64,000 nt of DNA from positions 186,001 through 250,000 of the forward strand of contig NZ_JAPFGP010000009.1 of assembly GCF_026241155.1 (NCBI RefSeq), read 5' to 3'. Origin of the DNA: Paucibacter sp. PLA-PC-4 (GTDB lineage Bacteria; Pseudomonadota; Gammaproteobacteria; Burkholderiales; Burkholderiaceae_C). The notes beneath the pieces were generated by a model. That model worked only from the letters and a program-made list of their open reading frames with translations, made no database searches and had not been told where the DNA came from. The translations under genes and the position numbers were made by a program. Of this stretch, positions 30,440 through 40,014 are shown piece after piece (the stretch's first letter is position 1; every line of letters begins with the position of its first letter).

Positions 30440-32164
30440 ATGAAAGCTCGCACGGACGGGACGGCCTTTGACAGGCCACCGCACGAACCCGCCAGTCGGC
30501 AGCAGACGCAGCTGGGCAAGGCCGCGAGCGGTCCTCGACAGCTGCAGCAAGGTCAGCAGATCGCCCAACTGATGCAGGCAACCCCGGCGCCCAACAAGAC
30601 GGGCCTGCCCGACCATCTCCGGAGCGGCATCGAGGCGCTGTCTGGCATGGACATGTCCGCAGTGCGCGTGCATCGAAACTCAGACAAGCCGGCATCGCTG
30701 CAGGCCCATGCCTATGCGCAGGGCTCAGAGATTCATCTGGGGCCTGGGCAGGAGAAGCACTTGCCGCATGAAGCCTGGCATGTGGTGCAGCAGGCACAGG
30801 GGCGGGTGAGGCCGACGAAGCAGTACACGGGCGTCGCACTGAACGTCGATGAAGGACTGGAGAGAGAGGCGGATCGGATGGGTGCCAGGGCGAAAGGTGG
30901 GCCAGCAGGCGCCGCCCAGCTGGCCCCGCAGGCTGCTCCCGCTGACTCGACGGCCACCTCAGCTCTCGTGGGAACAAAGCCCTTCCGCTCCCCCCCACAA
31001 CAGCCGGTCGCGCAGCTGAAACTGAAGAAATTCACGTCGGACAGTGCGCCTGAAAAAATAGATGCTCAGGATAAAGAGCTTTGGCTGGCCATGAGAAAGG
31101 CGCTGCAGGCCTACGAAGTCACGTCGGAACTGAACTTCAATGCGCTGGCCGCCGCCCTCGAACAAATATGGCTGGCTGCCAAGGCGATCGATAACCATTT
31201 CGATGACGAAGATTTCGACGCTCTGCCGGAGGAACGGACCGCTCTGTACGACTGGGCTGCAGCGGGACGCACGGAAACCACCCGGGAGATGAAGCAAATC
31301 ATCGCGCATCTGCCGATCCTCAACCCTTCGACGCTCGGTCATTTCAAGGGGGGCAAGATCGCCGAGTTCATCGGCGAGCTCATGGAGGACGAACCCGAGA
31401 TTCCCGGGACCGTCAGCGGTGAAATCAATGGCCAAATCCAAGACATAACAATCGCCTACGAGAATGCACAGGGACGCGCGTTTATGCCCGGACAGCCCCC
31501 CAAGGTTGAAGATGTGCGGCAGGGCCTGCTGGGCGATTGCTGGCTGTTGGCTCCCCTGATTTCCCTGGTCAATATGGCGCAGGGCCGAGAACGTATCCGG
31601 CAAATGATCCAGCCCAATGACGGGATAGCCGATGTATACACCGTCACCTTGTACCGACCCGACGGTGACGACGGTTTAGAGCCCTACCCGATCCAGGTTC
31701 CGGCGCGGTTTCCCGCCCGACAGGACGATGCCCAGGCCAGTCGGTTCATCTTTTCGTCCGCGGGGCGCCTGGTACCAAGCGGCGCAGAGACGCAAACCGC
31801 CCCCCTCTGGCCCGCTCTGGTAGAAAAGGCATTCGCCAAACACCTTGAGAAAGGATACGCCGGCCTGACCGGCAACACCGGCGGAGCCACGGCGACCTTC
31901 GAAACCATACTTGGCCACGCCGCGCCTACCGATCAACCTCGGGCAGGTCATTTGATGGACAAGGAAAACTTGATCCGGTGCGTGGCGCAGGGCAAGCTGG
32001 TGGTTGTCTCCACGGGAACCCATTACTGGAGCGTCCTGCAGGCTGACGCGAATACCTGCACGCTGCGCAACCCCCATGGTTTCACAGAGCAGGACACCTC
32101 GTGGGAATCGATGAAGAAATACAAGACCTTTGCAGTCCATGACCTGAACAAAGGTACGGACTGA
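30440..32164 (+). CDS. eCIS effector: DUF4157 domain fused to calpain-type cysteine protease
   Basis: 574 residues. Residues 32-44 hold the leader motif ([13 protein letters not shown]). Residues 55-150 are a DUF4157 domain ('[19 protein letters not shown]', '[11 protein letters not shown]', HEAWH at 110-114), a domain common in eCIS toxins. Residues about 340-570 match the calpain catalytic core. '[10 protein letters not shown]' gives Cys367, 'GTHYWSVL' gives His528 and 'LRNPHG' gives Asn544, in the canonical order and spacing, and '[18 protein letters not shown]' matches the calpain 'EKAYAK' helix. A cytosolic cysteine protease acting in the target cell is the natural reading. The half after about 31,000 is visibly less GC-rich than its neighbours. 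Confidence 0.85.
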   Translation: MKARTDGTAFDRPPHEPASRQQTQLGKAASGPRQLQQGQQIAQLMQATPAPNKTGLPDHLRSGIEALSGMDMSAVRVHRNSDKPASLQAHAYAQGSEIHLGPGQEKHLPHEAWHVVQQAQGRVRPTKQYTGVALNVDEGLEREADRMGARAKGGPAGAAQLAPQAAPADSTATSALVGTKPFRSPPQQPVAQLKLKKFTSDSAPEKIDAQDKELWLAMRKALQAYEVTSELNFNALAAALEQIWLAAKAIDNHFDDEDFDALPEERTALYDWAAAGRTETTREMKQIIAHLPILNPSTLGHFKGGKIAEFIGELMEDEPEIPGTVSGEINGQIQDITIAYENAQGRAFMPGQPPKVEDVRQGLLGDCWLLAPLISLVNMAQGRERIRQMIQPNDGIADVYTVTLYRPDGDDGLEPYPIQVPARFPARQDDAQASRFIFSSAGRLVPSGAETQTAPLWPALVEKAFAKHLEKGYAGLTGNTGGATATFETILGHAAPTDQPRAGHLMDKENLIRCVAQGKLVVVSTGTHYWSVLQADANTCTLRNPHGFTEQDTSWESMKKYKTFAVHDLNKGTD

Positions 32165-32234
32165 ATGCCAGGTTTCCGATGACAGCTGATCCACGAATAC
32201 TGAGGCGCAACGCGAAGCGCATGGAAGCTCGCTG

Positions 32235-33467
32235 ATGTCCAACCGCACCACGGCACAACGGGACGCCATCAAGACGAACCTGCCGGAACGACACGCCCAT
32301 CGCGGCGCGGCAGCCGGACGATTCGACCAAAGCCCCCGTCAGCTGGACCAGCGCCAGCAGCTCGCGAGTTTGCAGCTGCGCGAAGACACGCCGGTTCAAT
32401 GCGTCAGGGTGCAATGGGGTAATCGGGAGATCAATACGCGCGAACTCACACGTGAAGCCCTGCAATCATTGCTGTCCGAGGTTCAATGGCGTGAGCGAGG
32501 CACAGACGTCCAGCTGGCATTAGCCCAGGCGCTAGAGGATGCCGACTACAGCCTTCCGATCGATGACCGAGACCTTGGCCGAGGCGTCAACGATCAGATG
32601 GACTCGCTCAACCAAAGCGGCGATGTGGCCTCGGGCGTCTGGTACGAACATGCCTATCAGCAGCAGTTTCCGCACGCGTGGCGTCCCGAATTCGAAGGCG
32701 GCCATGCGCCCGGCGTTTTCGCGAGGACCGCGCCGATGGACTGGACGCTGCAAGCCGCCCACAGCGCTTCCGCCGCGCTGCAGGCCTGGCTCGCAGGCCT
32801 GACGATCGCCGAGTGCGCCTCGGCTTTGGTCGCCCTGCACCTGGACGCACTGCGCCGCCAACTCGGCGACGTACGCTTCGACGCCTGCTTCGGCTCGGCC
32901 GACGCCCAAGCCGTACCCGAATGCCAGCGCCTGCGCATCAACTGCAATCACGGCGACTGCATCCCTGCGGCACTGCTGAAGGGCGCCGGCACCACGCCGC
33001 AGGGCGCACCGGTGCTAGTGCTCGGTGCCAAGTACTACTTCAAGAACCACGACCACTACCAGCATCGCCACCCCGATGGCGCCTTCAGCGGCGAGAACGC
33101 CGTCTATCTGGGCAACGATCCCCAGAGAGGCGCAATGTGGACCGGCTTCGGCGTAGGCCATGTCAGCACCCTAGAGATGTTCCAGACTCTGCTGAGCAGC
33201 TACAACGCGGCTCGCACGGAGCGCGATTACCGCTCGATCCTTATCGGCTCGGGCATCGCCCGGCAGACGATCGAATCGGAGCACACAAAGGGTCACAGCT
33301 ACTCCGCGCTCTACGCGGCCTGGCACGATGCAATCCATCCGGCCTTCATCAATGCCGAGGCACAGCTGGATCTGCAGCAGTTGATGGCCGGCGCTCAGGG
33401 CGCACGCGTGGACGGACAAGGCATCTTGCTCGATCTTCGGGCGGTCGAGCGGCTCAAGTATTCGTGA
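32235..33467 (+). CDS. eCIS effector with Bacillus Tgl-like transglutaminase domain
   Basis: 410 residues. Residues 34-46 carry the shared leader motif (PRQLDQRQQLASL). From about residue 165 the protein aligns, from memory of the Bacillus subtilis Tgl sequence, with the spore-coat transglutaminase. 'AECASALVA' (Glu193-Cys194) matches Tgl 'FECATAIVI', with its Glu115 and catalytic Cys116. 'LGDVRFDACF' matches 'IGEDKFNASF', 'LGAKYYFKN' matches 'LGDCLYFKN', and 'GENAVYLGND' (Glu287) matches 'GENVILLGED' (Glu187). The Tgl histidine in 'FAHGLG' is not conserved ('WTGFGVG'). It would crosslink or deamidate glutamines in a target cell. It is the last gene of the locus. Confidence 0.75.
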   Translation: MSNRTTAQRDAIKTNLPERHAHRGAAAGRFDQSPRQLDQRQQLASLQLREDTPVQCVRVQWGNREINTRELTREALQSLLSEVQWRERGTDVQLALAQALEDADYSLPIDDRDLGRGVNDQMDSLNQSGDVASGVWYEHAYQQQFPHAWRPEFEGGHAPGVFARTAPMDWTLQAAHSASAALQAWLAGLTIAECASALVALHLDALRRQLGDVRFDACFGSADAQAVPECQRLRINCNHGDCIPAALLKGAGTTPQGAPVLVLGAKYYFKNHDHYQHRHPDGAFSGENAVYLGNDPQRGAMWTGFGVGHVSTLEMFQTLLSSYNAARTERDYRSILIGSGIARQTIESEHTKGHSYSALYAAWHDAIHPAFINAEAQLDLQQLMAGAQGARVDGQGILLDLRAVERLKYS

Positions 33468-33495
33468 GACACCAAGCTCTCGCTCAAGCGCAGCC

Positions 33496-34197
33496 TCAGC
33501 GCTTTGCGTAACGTCCGATCGCGGCGAGCCCCTCGCGCTCGAGCAGTTTCTCGAGCCCCGGCAGCATCTCCCCGAGCCGATCCTCGACGACGGCGCGCAC
33601 GGTATCGACAATCACCTGCGTCTGCCGCTCGATCTCAATGTTCAAACCTGACCCCACCTCTTTGTCGCCGAAGGTGGTCATGCGCAGCGTCTCCGGGATT
33701 AGCCAGACTTCAAACCAGCCGGCGCCGCCGGGTTCGCGGTGGGCTTCGGCGACGGTCAGGCTGGCGCCGTTGATCGCGATATAGCCCTTGGCGAAGATGT
33801 AGCGCATCCAGGGCGCTGGCACAGCAATGCGCAGCACATGGTTGTTCTCGGGCCGACGGATCTCGGCCACCGTGGCCATGAAGTCCACATGCCCGGACAG
33901 GGGATGGCCGCCGATCTCGGCGCCGTCTCGTGCGGCGCGCTCGACATTGATGCGGCTGCCCTGGCGCAGGCCGGCCAGCGTGGTCAGGTTCAGGCTTTGC
34001 TGCATCACATCGAAGTCGGCCCGGGTATCGCCCTGCAGCGCGGTGACGGTCAGGCAGACGCCGTCGCTGGCGACGCTGGCGCCGATCTCCAGGCCATGGC
34101 AGAAGCCAGGCGGGAAATCAAGCGAGAAGCTGCGCAGGCCGGGCTTGTCGGTGATGGCGGCGACTTCGGCGATGCCTTGAACAATGCCGGTGAACAT
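33496..34197 (-). CDS. ribE: Riboflavin synthase, alpha chain
   Basis: 233 residues, slightly longer than the usual 200-215 because of a C-terminal extension. Two lumazine-binding repeats are seen: '[12 protein letters not shown]' to '[11 protein letters not shown]', and the second beginning near '[20 protein letters not shown]' with '[10 protein letters not shown]'. The motifs agree with the E. coli enzyme ('ENNHVLRI', '[12 protein letters not shown]'). Dismutates 6,7-dimethyl-8-ribityllumazine to riboflavin in the cytoplasm. It is the downstream partner of yffB (15 nt gap) and convergent with the injection-system cargo gene, 28 nt apart. No ribBDH partners are adjacent. Confidence 0.93.
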   Translation of the reverse strand: MFTGIVQGIAEVAAITDKPGLRSFSLDFPPGFCHGLEIGASVASDGVCLTVTALQGDTRADFDVMQQSLNLTTLAGLRQGSRINVERAARDGAEIGGHPLSGHVDFMATVAEIRRPENNHVLRIAVPAPWMRYIFAKGYIAINGASLTVAEAHREPGGAGWFEVWLIPETLRMTTFGDKEVGSGLNIEIERQTQVIVDTVRAVVEDRLGEMLPGLEKLLEREGLAAIGRYAKR

Positions 34198-34212
34198 ATC
34201 AGTGCGTCGCTT

Positions 34213-34560
34213 TCAAAGATGGCGCGAGAAAGTCTCGGCCGAGAAGCCGACCGTCAGGCGGCCATCGTCCCATTCGATGATCGGGCGCTTGATGACGCTG
34301 GGCTGGGCCTGCAGCAGCGCGGCCGCGCCGGCGGCGTCCGCCGCAGCGGCCTTGGCCGCCTCGTCGAGCTTGCGCCAGGTGGTGCCAGCACGGTTGAGCA
34401 CACGCTCCCAGCCCAGCTCCTTGAGCCAGCGCTGCAGCTGCTCGGGCGGCACGCCGGCGCGCTTGTAGTCGTGGAAGTGGTAGCTCAGCCCCTGATCGTC
34501 CAGCCAGGCGCGGGCGCGCTTCATCGTGTCGCAGTTGGGAATGCCGTAAACAGTAATCAT
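34213..34560 (-). CDS. yffB: YffB/ArsC-like (Spx/MgsR family) protein
   Basis: 115 residues from '[20 protein letters not shown]', the conserved start of the YffB family; an upstream in-frame ATG six codons earlier is possible but less typical. A single Cys in the CxxT-type position ('NCDT') and the '[19 protein letters not shown]' segment identify the ArsC thioredoxin-like fold. These proteins are thought to act as glutathione-dependent thiol reductases; the arsenate role is not established. It is divergent from aat and leads the yffB-ribE pair. Confidence 0.9.
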   Translation of the reverse strand: MITVYGIPNCDTMKRARAWLDDQGLSYHFHDYKRAGVPPEQLQRWLKELGWERVLNRAGTTWRKLDEAAKAAAADAAGAAALLQAQPSVIKRPIIEWDDGRLTVGFSAETFSRHL

Positions 34561-34584
34561 GGGGCGGGAAGTTACCATGAAGCC

Positions 34585-35358
34585 ATGATCGATTGGCTCG
34601 ACGAGGCTTCTCTCGACTTTCCGCCCTCCTCCCGTGCGCTCGGCCACGACTCGGACGCACCGGGTCTGCTGGCCGCCGGCGGCGACCTGAGCCCGGCGCG
34701 GCTGACGGCGGCCTATGCGCGCGGCATCTTCCCCTGGTACGGGCCGGACCAGCCCATCCTGTGGTGGGCGCCGGACCCGCGCATGGTGTTGCAGACGCAG
34801 CACTTTCGCCTGACCCGTTCGCTGCGCAAGACGATCGCCCGCTTCATCCGCACGACGGGCTGCGAGATCCGCGTCGACAGCGCAACGCCGGCCGTGCTGC
34901 GCGCCTGCGCCGAGGCCCCCCGCGAGGGTCAGAACGGCACCTGGATACTGCCCGAGATGCAGGCCGCCTATGCGCGCTGGGCCGCGCAAGGCGCGGTGCA
35001 CAGCATCGAGACCTGGATCGACGGCGAGCTGGTCGGCGGGCTCTACGGCGTCAACCTGGGCCGCATGTTCTTCGGCGAATCGATGTTCATGCGCGCCACC
35101 GATGCCTCCAAGATCGCGCTGGCGGCCCTGGTCTGCCTATGCCGTGAGCACGGCATCCCCTGGATCGACTGCCAGCAGAACACCCGGCACTTGGCCTCGA
35201 TGGGGGCGGCCGAGGTGGCCCGGCCGGCGTTCGAAGCCCATCTGCGGCAGTTTGTTGGGCAGTCCTCCCCACAATCTTGGGCCTTCCGGCCTGCGCTATG
35301 GGACTGGCTGCAGGCAGAATCGGCCCCAGTCTCGACCACCCTCAAGCCCGCCACGTGA
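34585..35358 (+). CDS. aat: Leucyl/phenylalanyl-tRNA--protein transferase
   Basis: 257 residues from the ATG at 34585; the long open frame upstream of this point is antisense to yffB/ribE. '[18 protein letters not shown]', '[14 protein letters not shown]' and '[19 protein letters not shown]' are canonical Aat motifs. It adds Leu or Phe to N-terminal Arg/Lys of proteins, marking them for ClpAP through ClpS. The stop overlaps the bpt GTG start, so the two N-degron transferases are translated together, a common arrangement in beta/gammaproteobacteria. Confidence 0.94.
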   Translation: MIDWLDEASLDFPPSSRALGHDSDAPGLLAAGGDLSPARLTAAYARGIFPWYGPDQPILWWAPDPRMVLQTQHFRLTRSLRKTIARFIRTTGCEIRVDSATPAVLRACAEAPREGQNGTWILPEMQAAYARWAAQGAVHSIETWIDGELVGGLYGVNLGRMFFGESMFMRATDASKIALAALVCLCREHGIPWIDCQQNTRHLASMGAAEVARPAFEAHLRQFVGQSSPQSWAFRPALWDWLQAESAPVSTTLKPAT

Positions 35359-36098
35359 CCCATCCCAAAGAGCTACCGCTGTCGCAGCTGCAGTTCTACG
35401 CCACAGCGCCCTACCCCTGCAGCTATCTGCCGGACCGCCAGGCGCGTTCCCAGGTGGCCACACCCAGTCATCTGATCCACGCCGACGCCTACTCCGGTCT
35501 GGTTGAGGCGGGCTTCCGGCGCAGCGGTCTGTTCACCTACCGGCCCTATTGCGACGGCTGCAAGTCCTGCGTGCCGATGCGAATCCCGGTGTCGGCCTTC
35601 CAGCCCTCGCGCAGCCAGCGGCGCGCCTGGAAGCAGCATGGCGATCTGAGCGTGCAAGTGATGCGCCTGGGCTTCAGCGAAGAGCACTACCAGCTCTATC
35701 TGCGCTACCAGGCCGGCCGCCATTCGGGTGGCGGCATGGACCACGACAGCATCGACCAGTACACCCAGTTCCTGCTGCAAAGCCGCATCAACTCGCGCCT
35801 GGTCGAGTTCCGTGCGCCGGCCGCACCAGGCGAGGAGGAAGGGGCGCTGAAGATGGTGTCCATCCTCGATGTGCTCAGCGATGGGCTGTCGGCCGTCTAC
35901 ACCTTCTACGAGCCGGATGAGGCCGCCAGCTACGGCAGTTACAACGTGCTGTGGCAGATCGCGCAGGCCCGTGAGCTGGGCCTGGCTCATCTCTACCTCG
36001 GCTACTGGATCGCCGAGAGCCAGAAGATGGCTTACAAGGCCCGCTTTCGTCCGCACGAGCTTCTTCGCGACGGCCAGTGGCAGATCGCCGAGGTCTGA
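35355..36098 (+). CDS. bpt: Aspartate/glutamate leucyltransferase (arginyltransferase family)
   Basis: 247 residues from a GTG that overlaps the aat stop. The cysteine cluster '[18 protein letters not shown]' is the N-terminal domain shared with eukaryotic Ate1. '[20 protein letters not shown]' and '[18 protein letters not shown]' are the C-terminal GNAT-like motifs. Bpt-type enzymes move leucine onto N-terminal Asp or Glu. Two inverted repeats follow within 70 nt and may stop transcription. Confidence 0.93.
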   Translation: MTHPKELPLSQLQFYATAPYPCSYLPDRQARSQVATPSHLIHADAYSGLVEAGFRRSGLFTYRPYCDGCKSCVPMRIPVSAFQPSRSQRRAWKQHGDLSVQVMRLGFSEEHYQLYLRYQAGRHSGGGMDHDSIDQYTQFLLQSRINSRLVEFRAPAAPGEEEGALKMVSILDVLSDGLSAVYTFYEPDEAASYGSYNVLWQIAQARELGLAHLYLGYWIAESQKMAYKARFRPHELLRDGQWQIAEV

Positions 36099-36106
36099 TG
36101 TCGGCC

Positions 36107-36166
36107 TCGCCATTTTGGCGAAATGCGCACAACTGGCTTCTTTTCGGTATTTCAGTTCGCCGAAAA
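36107..36166. terminator. Two inverted repeats between convergent genes
   Basis: The first has arms TCGCCA/TGGCGA around TTT (36107-36121), 9 nt after the bpt stop. The second has arms TTTTCGG/CCGAAAA around a 12-nt loop (36141-36166). Both lie in the 175-nt gap between bpt and the convergent oxidoreductase, so a bidirectional terminator role is likely. Neither has a long T run, so strength is uncertain. Confidence 0.5.
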
Positions 36167-36273
36167 TTTCATACCAATTAAGGATTGACTACGATCTCTG
36201 CATTCGGCCGCCCGCGAATCTTGAGGTCAGCGACAAGGTCTGACATGACGCTTCCCGAAAGCACGCCAGCAGT

Positions 36274-37410
36274 CTAATGCCGCACCAGCCCGAGCCGCTG
36301 CAGCACCTCCTCGGCAATGGCCAGGCAGCTGGTCAGGCCGGGAGACTCGATGCCAAGCAGATTGACAAGGCCGGGCACGCCGTGGCGCTCTGGGCCGTCG
36401 ATGCGGAAGTCCGGCGCCGGCTCGCCCGGGCCATGGATCTTGGGCCGCACGCCGCTATAGGCCGGGGCCAGCGCGCCGTCCGGCAGTCCAGGCCAGTAGC
36501 GCCGCACATCGGCATAGAAGGCCTCGGCCCGGACTGGGTCGACCTGGTAGTCGATCTGGCTTGGATCGCTGACGTCGTGCAGCCACTGGGCATCCGGTCC
36601 GAAGCGAGCCTGGCCACCCAGGTCCAGGCTCAGGTGCACACCCAGCCAAGCGTCCTGCGGCAGCGGGTAGACCAGGCGGGAAAACGGGGCCTTGCCCTGC
36701 AGCGAGAAATAGTTGCCTTTGCTGAAATGCGCGGTCGGCACATCGGCGGTATTCAGACCCGCGGTCTGCGCGGCAAGCCAGGGTGCCGACAGGCCCGCTG
36801 CGTTGACGACGATGGGCGACAGCAGCTCCATCGCGGCGCCATCGTCGGTGCCAACCGTCAAGACCTGACCCTGGGGTGTGATTCGCAGCGACTGCACCGC
36901 CGAGGCCAGGCCGACCGCGCCGCCGGCGCGCTCCAGATCGCCCTGCAGCGCCAGCATCAGGCCATGGCTGTCGATGATGCCGGTCGACGGCGATAGCAGG
37001 GCCGCCTCACAGTGCAGCGCCGGCTCCAGGGCCTGGGCCTCCTCGCGCGCTAACCAGCGCAGATCGTCAACGCCGTTGCGCGCACCCTTAGCGGCCAATG
37101 CCCGCAGCCCTGCCACCTGCTCGGGCCCGGTGGCCACGACCAGCTTCCCGCAGCGGCGGTGAGCAATGCCATGGCTGTCGCACAATGCATAGAGCTGCTG
37201 CTTGCCGGCCACGCAGAGCCTGGCCTTCAGCGAGCCCTCGGCATAGTAGAGCCCGGCGTGGATGACCTCGCTATTTCTGGAGCTGACCCCTGTGCCGATC
37301 GCCGTCTCGCGCTCCAGCACCAGGGTTTCGAGTCCACTCATGGCCAGCGCACGACCCACGGCCAAGCCAACGACACCGGCCCCGACCACCACCGCATCGA
37401 CCTTGTCCAT
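36274..37410 (-). CDS. FAD-dependent oxidoreductase, L-2-hydroxyglutarate dehydrogenase (LhgO)-like
   Basis: 378 residues from the ATG at 37410 (AAGGAA upstream on the minus strand). The dinucleotide-binding motif '[16 protein letters not shown]' is at the N-terminus, followed by the family block '[18 protein letters not shown]'. '[20 protein letters not shown]' and '[13 protein letters not shown]' are further LhgO-type motifs. It oxidises a 2-hydroxy acid and passes electrons to quinone. The substrate is inferred. It is 4 nt downstream of the Nudix gene. Confidence 0.85.
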   Translation of the reverse strand: MDKVDAVVVGAGVVGLAVGRALAMSGLETLVLERETAIGTGVSSRNSEVIHAGLYYAEGSLKARLCVAGKQQLYALCDSHGIAHRRCGKLVVATGPEQVAGLRALAAKGARNGVDDLRWLAREEAQALEPALHCEAALLSPSTGIIDSHGLMLALQGDLERAGGAVGLASAVQSLRITPQGQVLTVGTDDGAAMELLSPIVVNAAGLSAPWLAAQTAGLNTADVPTAHFSKGNYFSLQGKAPFSRLVYPLPQDAWLGVHLSLDLGGQARFGPDAQWLHDVSDPSQIDYQVDPVRAEAFYADVRRYWPGLPDGALAPAYSGVRPKIHGPGEPAPDFRIDGPERHGVPGLVNLLGIESPGLTSCLAIAEEVLQRLGLVRH

Positions 37411-37414
37411 CTTG

Positions 37415-38164
37415 CTATTCCTTGTGATCGCCGCGTTCAATAGCGTAGGCGATGACGGCCGCCGCATCGGGCGTGAAGCCGCTGAGCGAACCGGGTTCTA
37501 GGTCCAGGAACTCGGCCACCTCGCCGTCCTGGTTGACCGGCCGGAACTCGGCCGGCATGCGCAGGTTAAAGACATGCAGGACCTCGTCGTGCAGACCCTG
37601 GGCGGTCAGCCGCACCGTGCGCAAGGCGCCGCCGGGCCGCAGAGCGGCGGACAACGCCGCATCGACACCGGCCTCCTCCCACAGCTCCCGTCGCGCGCAG
37701 GCCAGCGGCTCCTCGCCGGCAGCCAGGCCGCCTGCGGCCAGGTTGTCCAGCAGGCCCGGGTCGGTTGGCTTGTTGAGTGCGCGCCGGCCGCACAGCATAC
37801 GGCCGTCGGGCCGCCAGCCGTTGATGTGCACGGCCCGGCTCATCAGGCCGAAGTAGCGGAAGGCCGCACGCTCCATGCGGAACAGCTCAATGCCGCGCGC
37901 GCTGCAGGGGTCGGCCAGCGGCGTCTCGCAGGCAAAGGCCTCGCCGCGCCAGCCTTGGATCGCGCCCTGGGCCCGCAAGGCTTCGGCGGCGGCCTGCATT
38001 GCGGCGGACAGGTCCGCAGCACCTCTCCAGCACAGCGCCTGGTCGATCAGCCGGGCACCTGGCAGCAGCGGCAGCGCTCGCGCTGCCCGCTCGGGGCTGA
38101 GCCAGCCCAGCAACTGTTCGCCCAGCCGAAAGCGCAGCCAATCAGGCGGAACCTGCTCAAACAT
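37415..38164 (-). CDS. DUF4743 + Nudix hydrolase domain protein
   Basis: 249 residues from '[19 protein letters not shown]'; the in-frame extension upstream would run into the transporter. The first 110 residues are the DUF4743 region found before the Nudix domain in thiamine-diphosphatase-like proteins (yeast YJR142W family). A complete Nudix box is present: '[20 protein letters not shown]' followed by GV. It probably removes damaged or excess thiamine pyrophosphate derivatives, by family. The start overlaps the upstream Na/Pi transporter stop by 8 nt. Confidence 0.85.
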   Translation of the reverse strand: MFEQVPPDWLRFRLGEQLLGWLSPERAARALPLLPGARLIDQALCWRGAADLSAAMQAAAEALRAQGAIQGWRGEAFACETPLADPCSARGIELFRMERAAFRYFGLMSRAVHINGWRPDGRMLCGRRALNKPTDPGLLDNLAAGGLAAGEEPLACARRELWEEAGVDAALSAALRPGGALRTVRLTAQGLHDEVLHVFNLRMPAEFRPVNQDGEVAEFLDLEPGSLSGFTPDAAAVIAYAIERGDHKE

Positions 38165-39818
38165 CAAGCCGCACCTGACCACTGGGCTCGCGCAAGCGCG
38201 TCTGCGCCAGCACACCGGCCGAGTCGAGGATGGGGTAGGCGATCGAGCAGATATGGCTGTTGATGCGCTTCAAATCGGTGATCAGGTCCAGATGCAGCGA
38301 GCTGGTGCCTATGCTCTGCATGGTGTTGTCCTGCAGGCGCGCGATATGGGTGGCCGCGTACTCGAGCTCGAGATCGCGAAAACGCGCCTTCTCCTCCAAC
38401 AGCTTCTGCGCGTCGCGCACATGACCGTCAAGGAAGACGCTCATGCCCAGGCGAAGATTGGCCAGCAGGCGCTCGTGCATATGGGCGATCTCGGCCATGC
38501 CGGCCTCGGAGAAGTTACGGCCCTTCCTGATCTTCTTGTCCTCGATGTCCTCGAGGATGCGCTCTATCGTGTCGCCGATCTGCTCCATATTGATCGTGAA
38601 CGAGACGATGTCGGTCCAGCGCCGCGCCTCGCGCTCGGACAGCGCCTCGCGCGATATCTGGGTCAGGTAGAACTTAATGGCCGAGTAGAGCTCGTCGACC
38701 GTATCATCGAGCCGGCGCAGCTCGCCGGACAGCTGGGTGTCGTCGTTCTTAATCACTGGCAGGATGCCGCGCAGCATGGTTTCGACCACATCGGCCTGGT
38801 GCAGTGCCTCGCGGGCCGCGCAGCTGATCGCCAGCGCCGGCGTGGCCAGGGCCATGGGGTCCAGATGGCGTGGCCGGCTCGACGCGGCCGGCGGCGGCGT
38901 CACCATGAAGCGTTCGAGCAGCTTCGCCATCGGCGTCACGAAGGCGATGAAGAGTAGCGCCATCAGAATGTTGAAGCCCAGGTGCAGCGCGATCACCTGC
39001 TGGTGCACCGTCGGCAGCCATTGTTGCAGCTCGACGTGGATCATCGGCAGCAAGGGCACGACCACCGCACAGGTCGCCAGCTTGAAGATCAGATTGCCCA
39101 GCGGCAGGCGGCGCGTCGAGACATTGGCCTTGGCGGTGGACAGTACGGCCAGCACGCCGCTGCCGACATTGGCCCCCATCACCAGGCCCATCGCCAACGT
39201 CGCCGGCACCATGCCGGACTCAGCCAGCGTCGCGGTCAGCAGCACGACGGCAAGGCTGGAATAGGACATCACGGTCAGCAAGGCGCCGACCAGGATCTCG
39301 AGCATGATCTCGTTGGGCAACGCAACAAGCAGCGCGCGCACTGCCGGGCTCTGAGTCAGCGGACCGGTGCTCGCCACGATCAGCTTCAGCGCCAGCGTGA
39401 TGATGCCCAAGCCGATGGCCACCCGGCCGATGCGCCCAACCGTGGTCTTCTCTTGCGAGATGAACAGCACCACGCCGGTGAAGATCAGCGCGGGCGACAG
39501 CCAAGACAGGTCGAATGAGAACACCACGGCCATCAGCGCCGTGCCCATGTCGGCGCCCAGCATCACGGCCAGTGCCGAGGCGGTAGACACCAAGCCCTGG
39601 CCGACGAAGGAGGCGACGATCAGACATGTGGCCGTGCTCGACTGCACCAGCGTTGTCACGCCCAGACCGGCACTCATCGCAAAGAAGCGGTTGCTGACGC
39701 TGCGCGCCAGCACCTCGCGCAAATTGGCCCCGAAGATGCGCAGGACACCGGTGCGCACGATGTAGGTGCCCCAAACCAGCAGCGCGATGGCCGCCAACAG
39801 ATTCAACAGATGCAACAT
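38157..39818 (-). CDS. Na+/phosphate cotransporter (NptA family) with PhoU-like tail
   Basis: 553 residues. The membrane half contains the two QSS-type repeats of the family ('LGVTTLVQSSTATCLIVASF' and 'MGANVGSGVLAVLSTAKANV'). The C-terminal 200 residues form a PhoU-like helical domain ('INMEQIGDTIERILEDIEDK'). It would import phosphate with sodium. It heads a minus-strand run with the Nudix protein and FAD oxidoreductase. The promoter region is shared with the divergent ZIP transporter and contains a Fur-like box. Confidence 0.9.
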   Translation of the reverse strand: MLHLLNLLAAIALLVWGTYIVRTGVLRIFGANLREVLARSVSNRFFAMSAGLGVTTLVQSSTATCLIVASFVGQGLVSTASALAVMLGADMGTALMAVVFSFDLSWLSPALIFTGVVLFISQEKTTVGRIGRVAIGLGIITLALKLIVASTGPLTQSPAVRALLVALPNEIMLEILVGALLTVMSYSSLAVVLLTATLAESGMVPATLAMGLVMGANVGSGVLAVLSTAKANVSTRRLPLGNLIFKLATCAVVVPLLPMIHVELQQWLPTVHQQVIALHLGFNILMALLFIAFVTPMAKLLERFMVTPPPAASSRPRHLDPMALATPALAISCAAREALHQADVVETMLRGILPVIKNDDTQLSGELRRLDDTVDELYSAIKFYLTQISREALSEREARRWTDIVSFTINMEQIGDTIERILEDIEDKKIRKGRNFSEAGMAEIAHMHERLLANLRLGMSVFLDGHVRDAQKLLEEKARFRDLELEYAATHIARLQDNTMQSIGTSSLHLDLITDLKRINSHICSIAYPILDSAGVLAQTRLREPSGQVRLDV

Positions 39819-39919
39819 AGGCGATTGATTCTGCTTGAAGCCTCAGCCGCTTCCCGGCACATGCTGTTGCATTGCGCACAAACTTTCAGATTTGGCAGCG
39901 CAATTCCAGCTTTGTTGCA

Positions 39920-39935
39920 AATGAGAATAATTACT
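39920..39935. promoter_or_regulatory. Fur-box-like site upstream of the ZIP transporter
   Basis: AATGAGAATAATTACT in an AT-rich pocket about 80 nt before the ZIP transporter start. The left half matches the Fur heptamer TGA[GT]AAT; the right half (ATTA) is partial. The same AATGAGAAT core occurs at 47042-47050 near the siderophore receptor. The fur gene itself lies 1.5 kb downstream. Confidence 0.55.
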
Positions 39936-40014
39936 GTTTAAATAAGCACCATCGCCAGCCCTCCAGCCAGCCCTGCGCAGCGCCGTGCCCGTCACGGCAG
40001 GACATGGATGGCCA

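Noticed and set aside
30767-30781. HEAWH in DUF4157 as an active zinc-protease site
   Set aside because: DUF4157 shares this motif widely and its catalysis is not established; the calpain domain is the convincing enzyme here.
9347-33467. Locus as a type VI secretion system or prophage
   Set aside because: No TssJLM membrane complex, TssBC pair or ClpV, and no capsid, terminase, integrase or lysis genes; the DUF4255/CIS_TMP/Pvc15 set is eCIS-specific.
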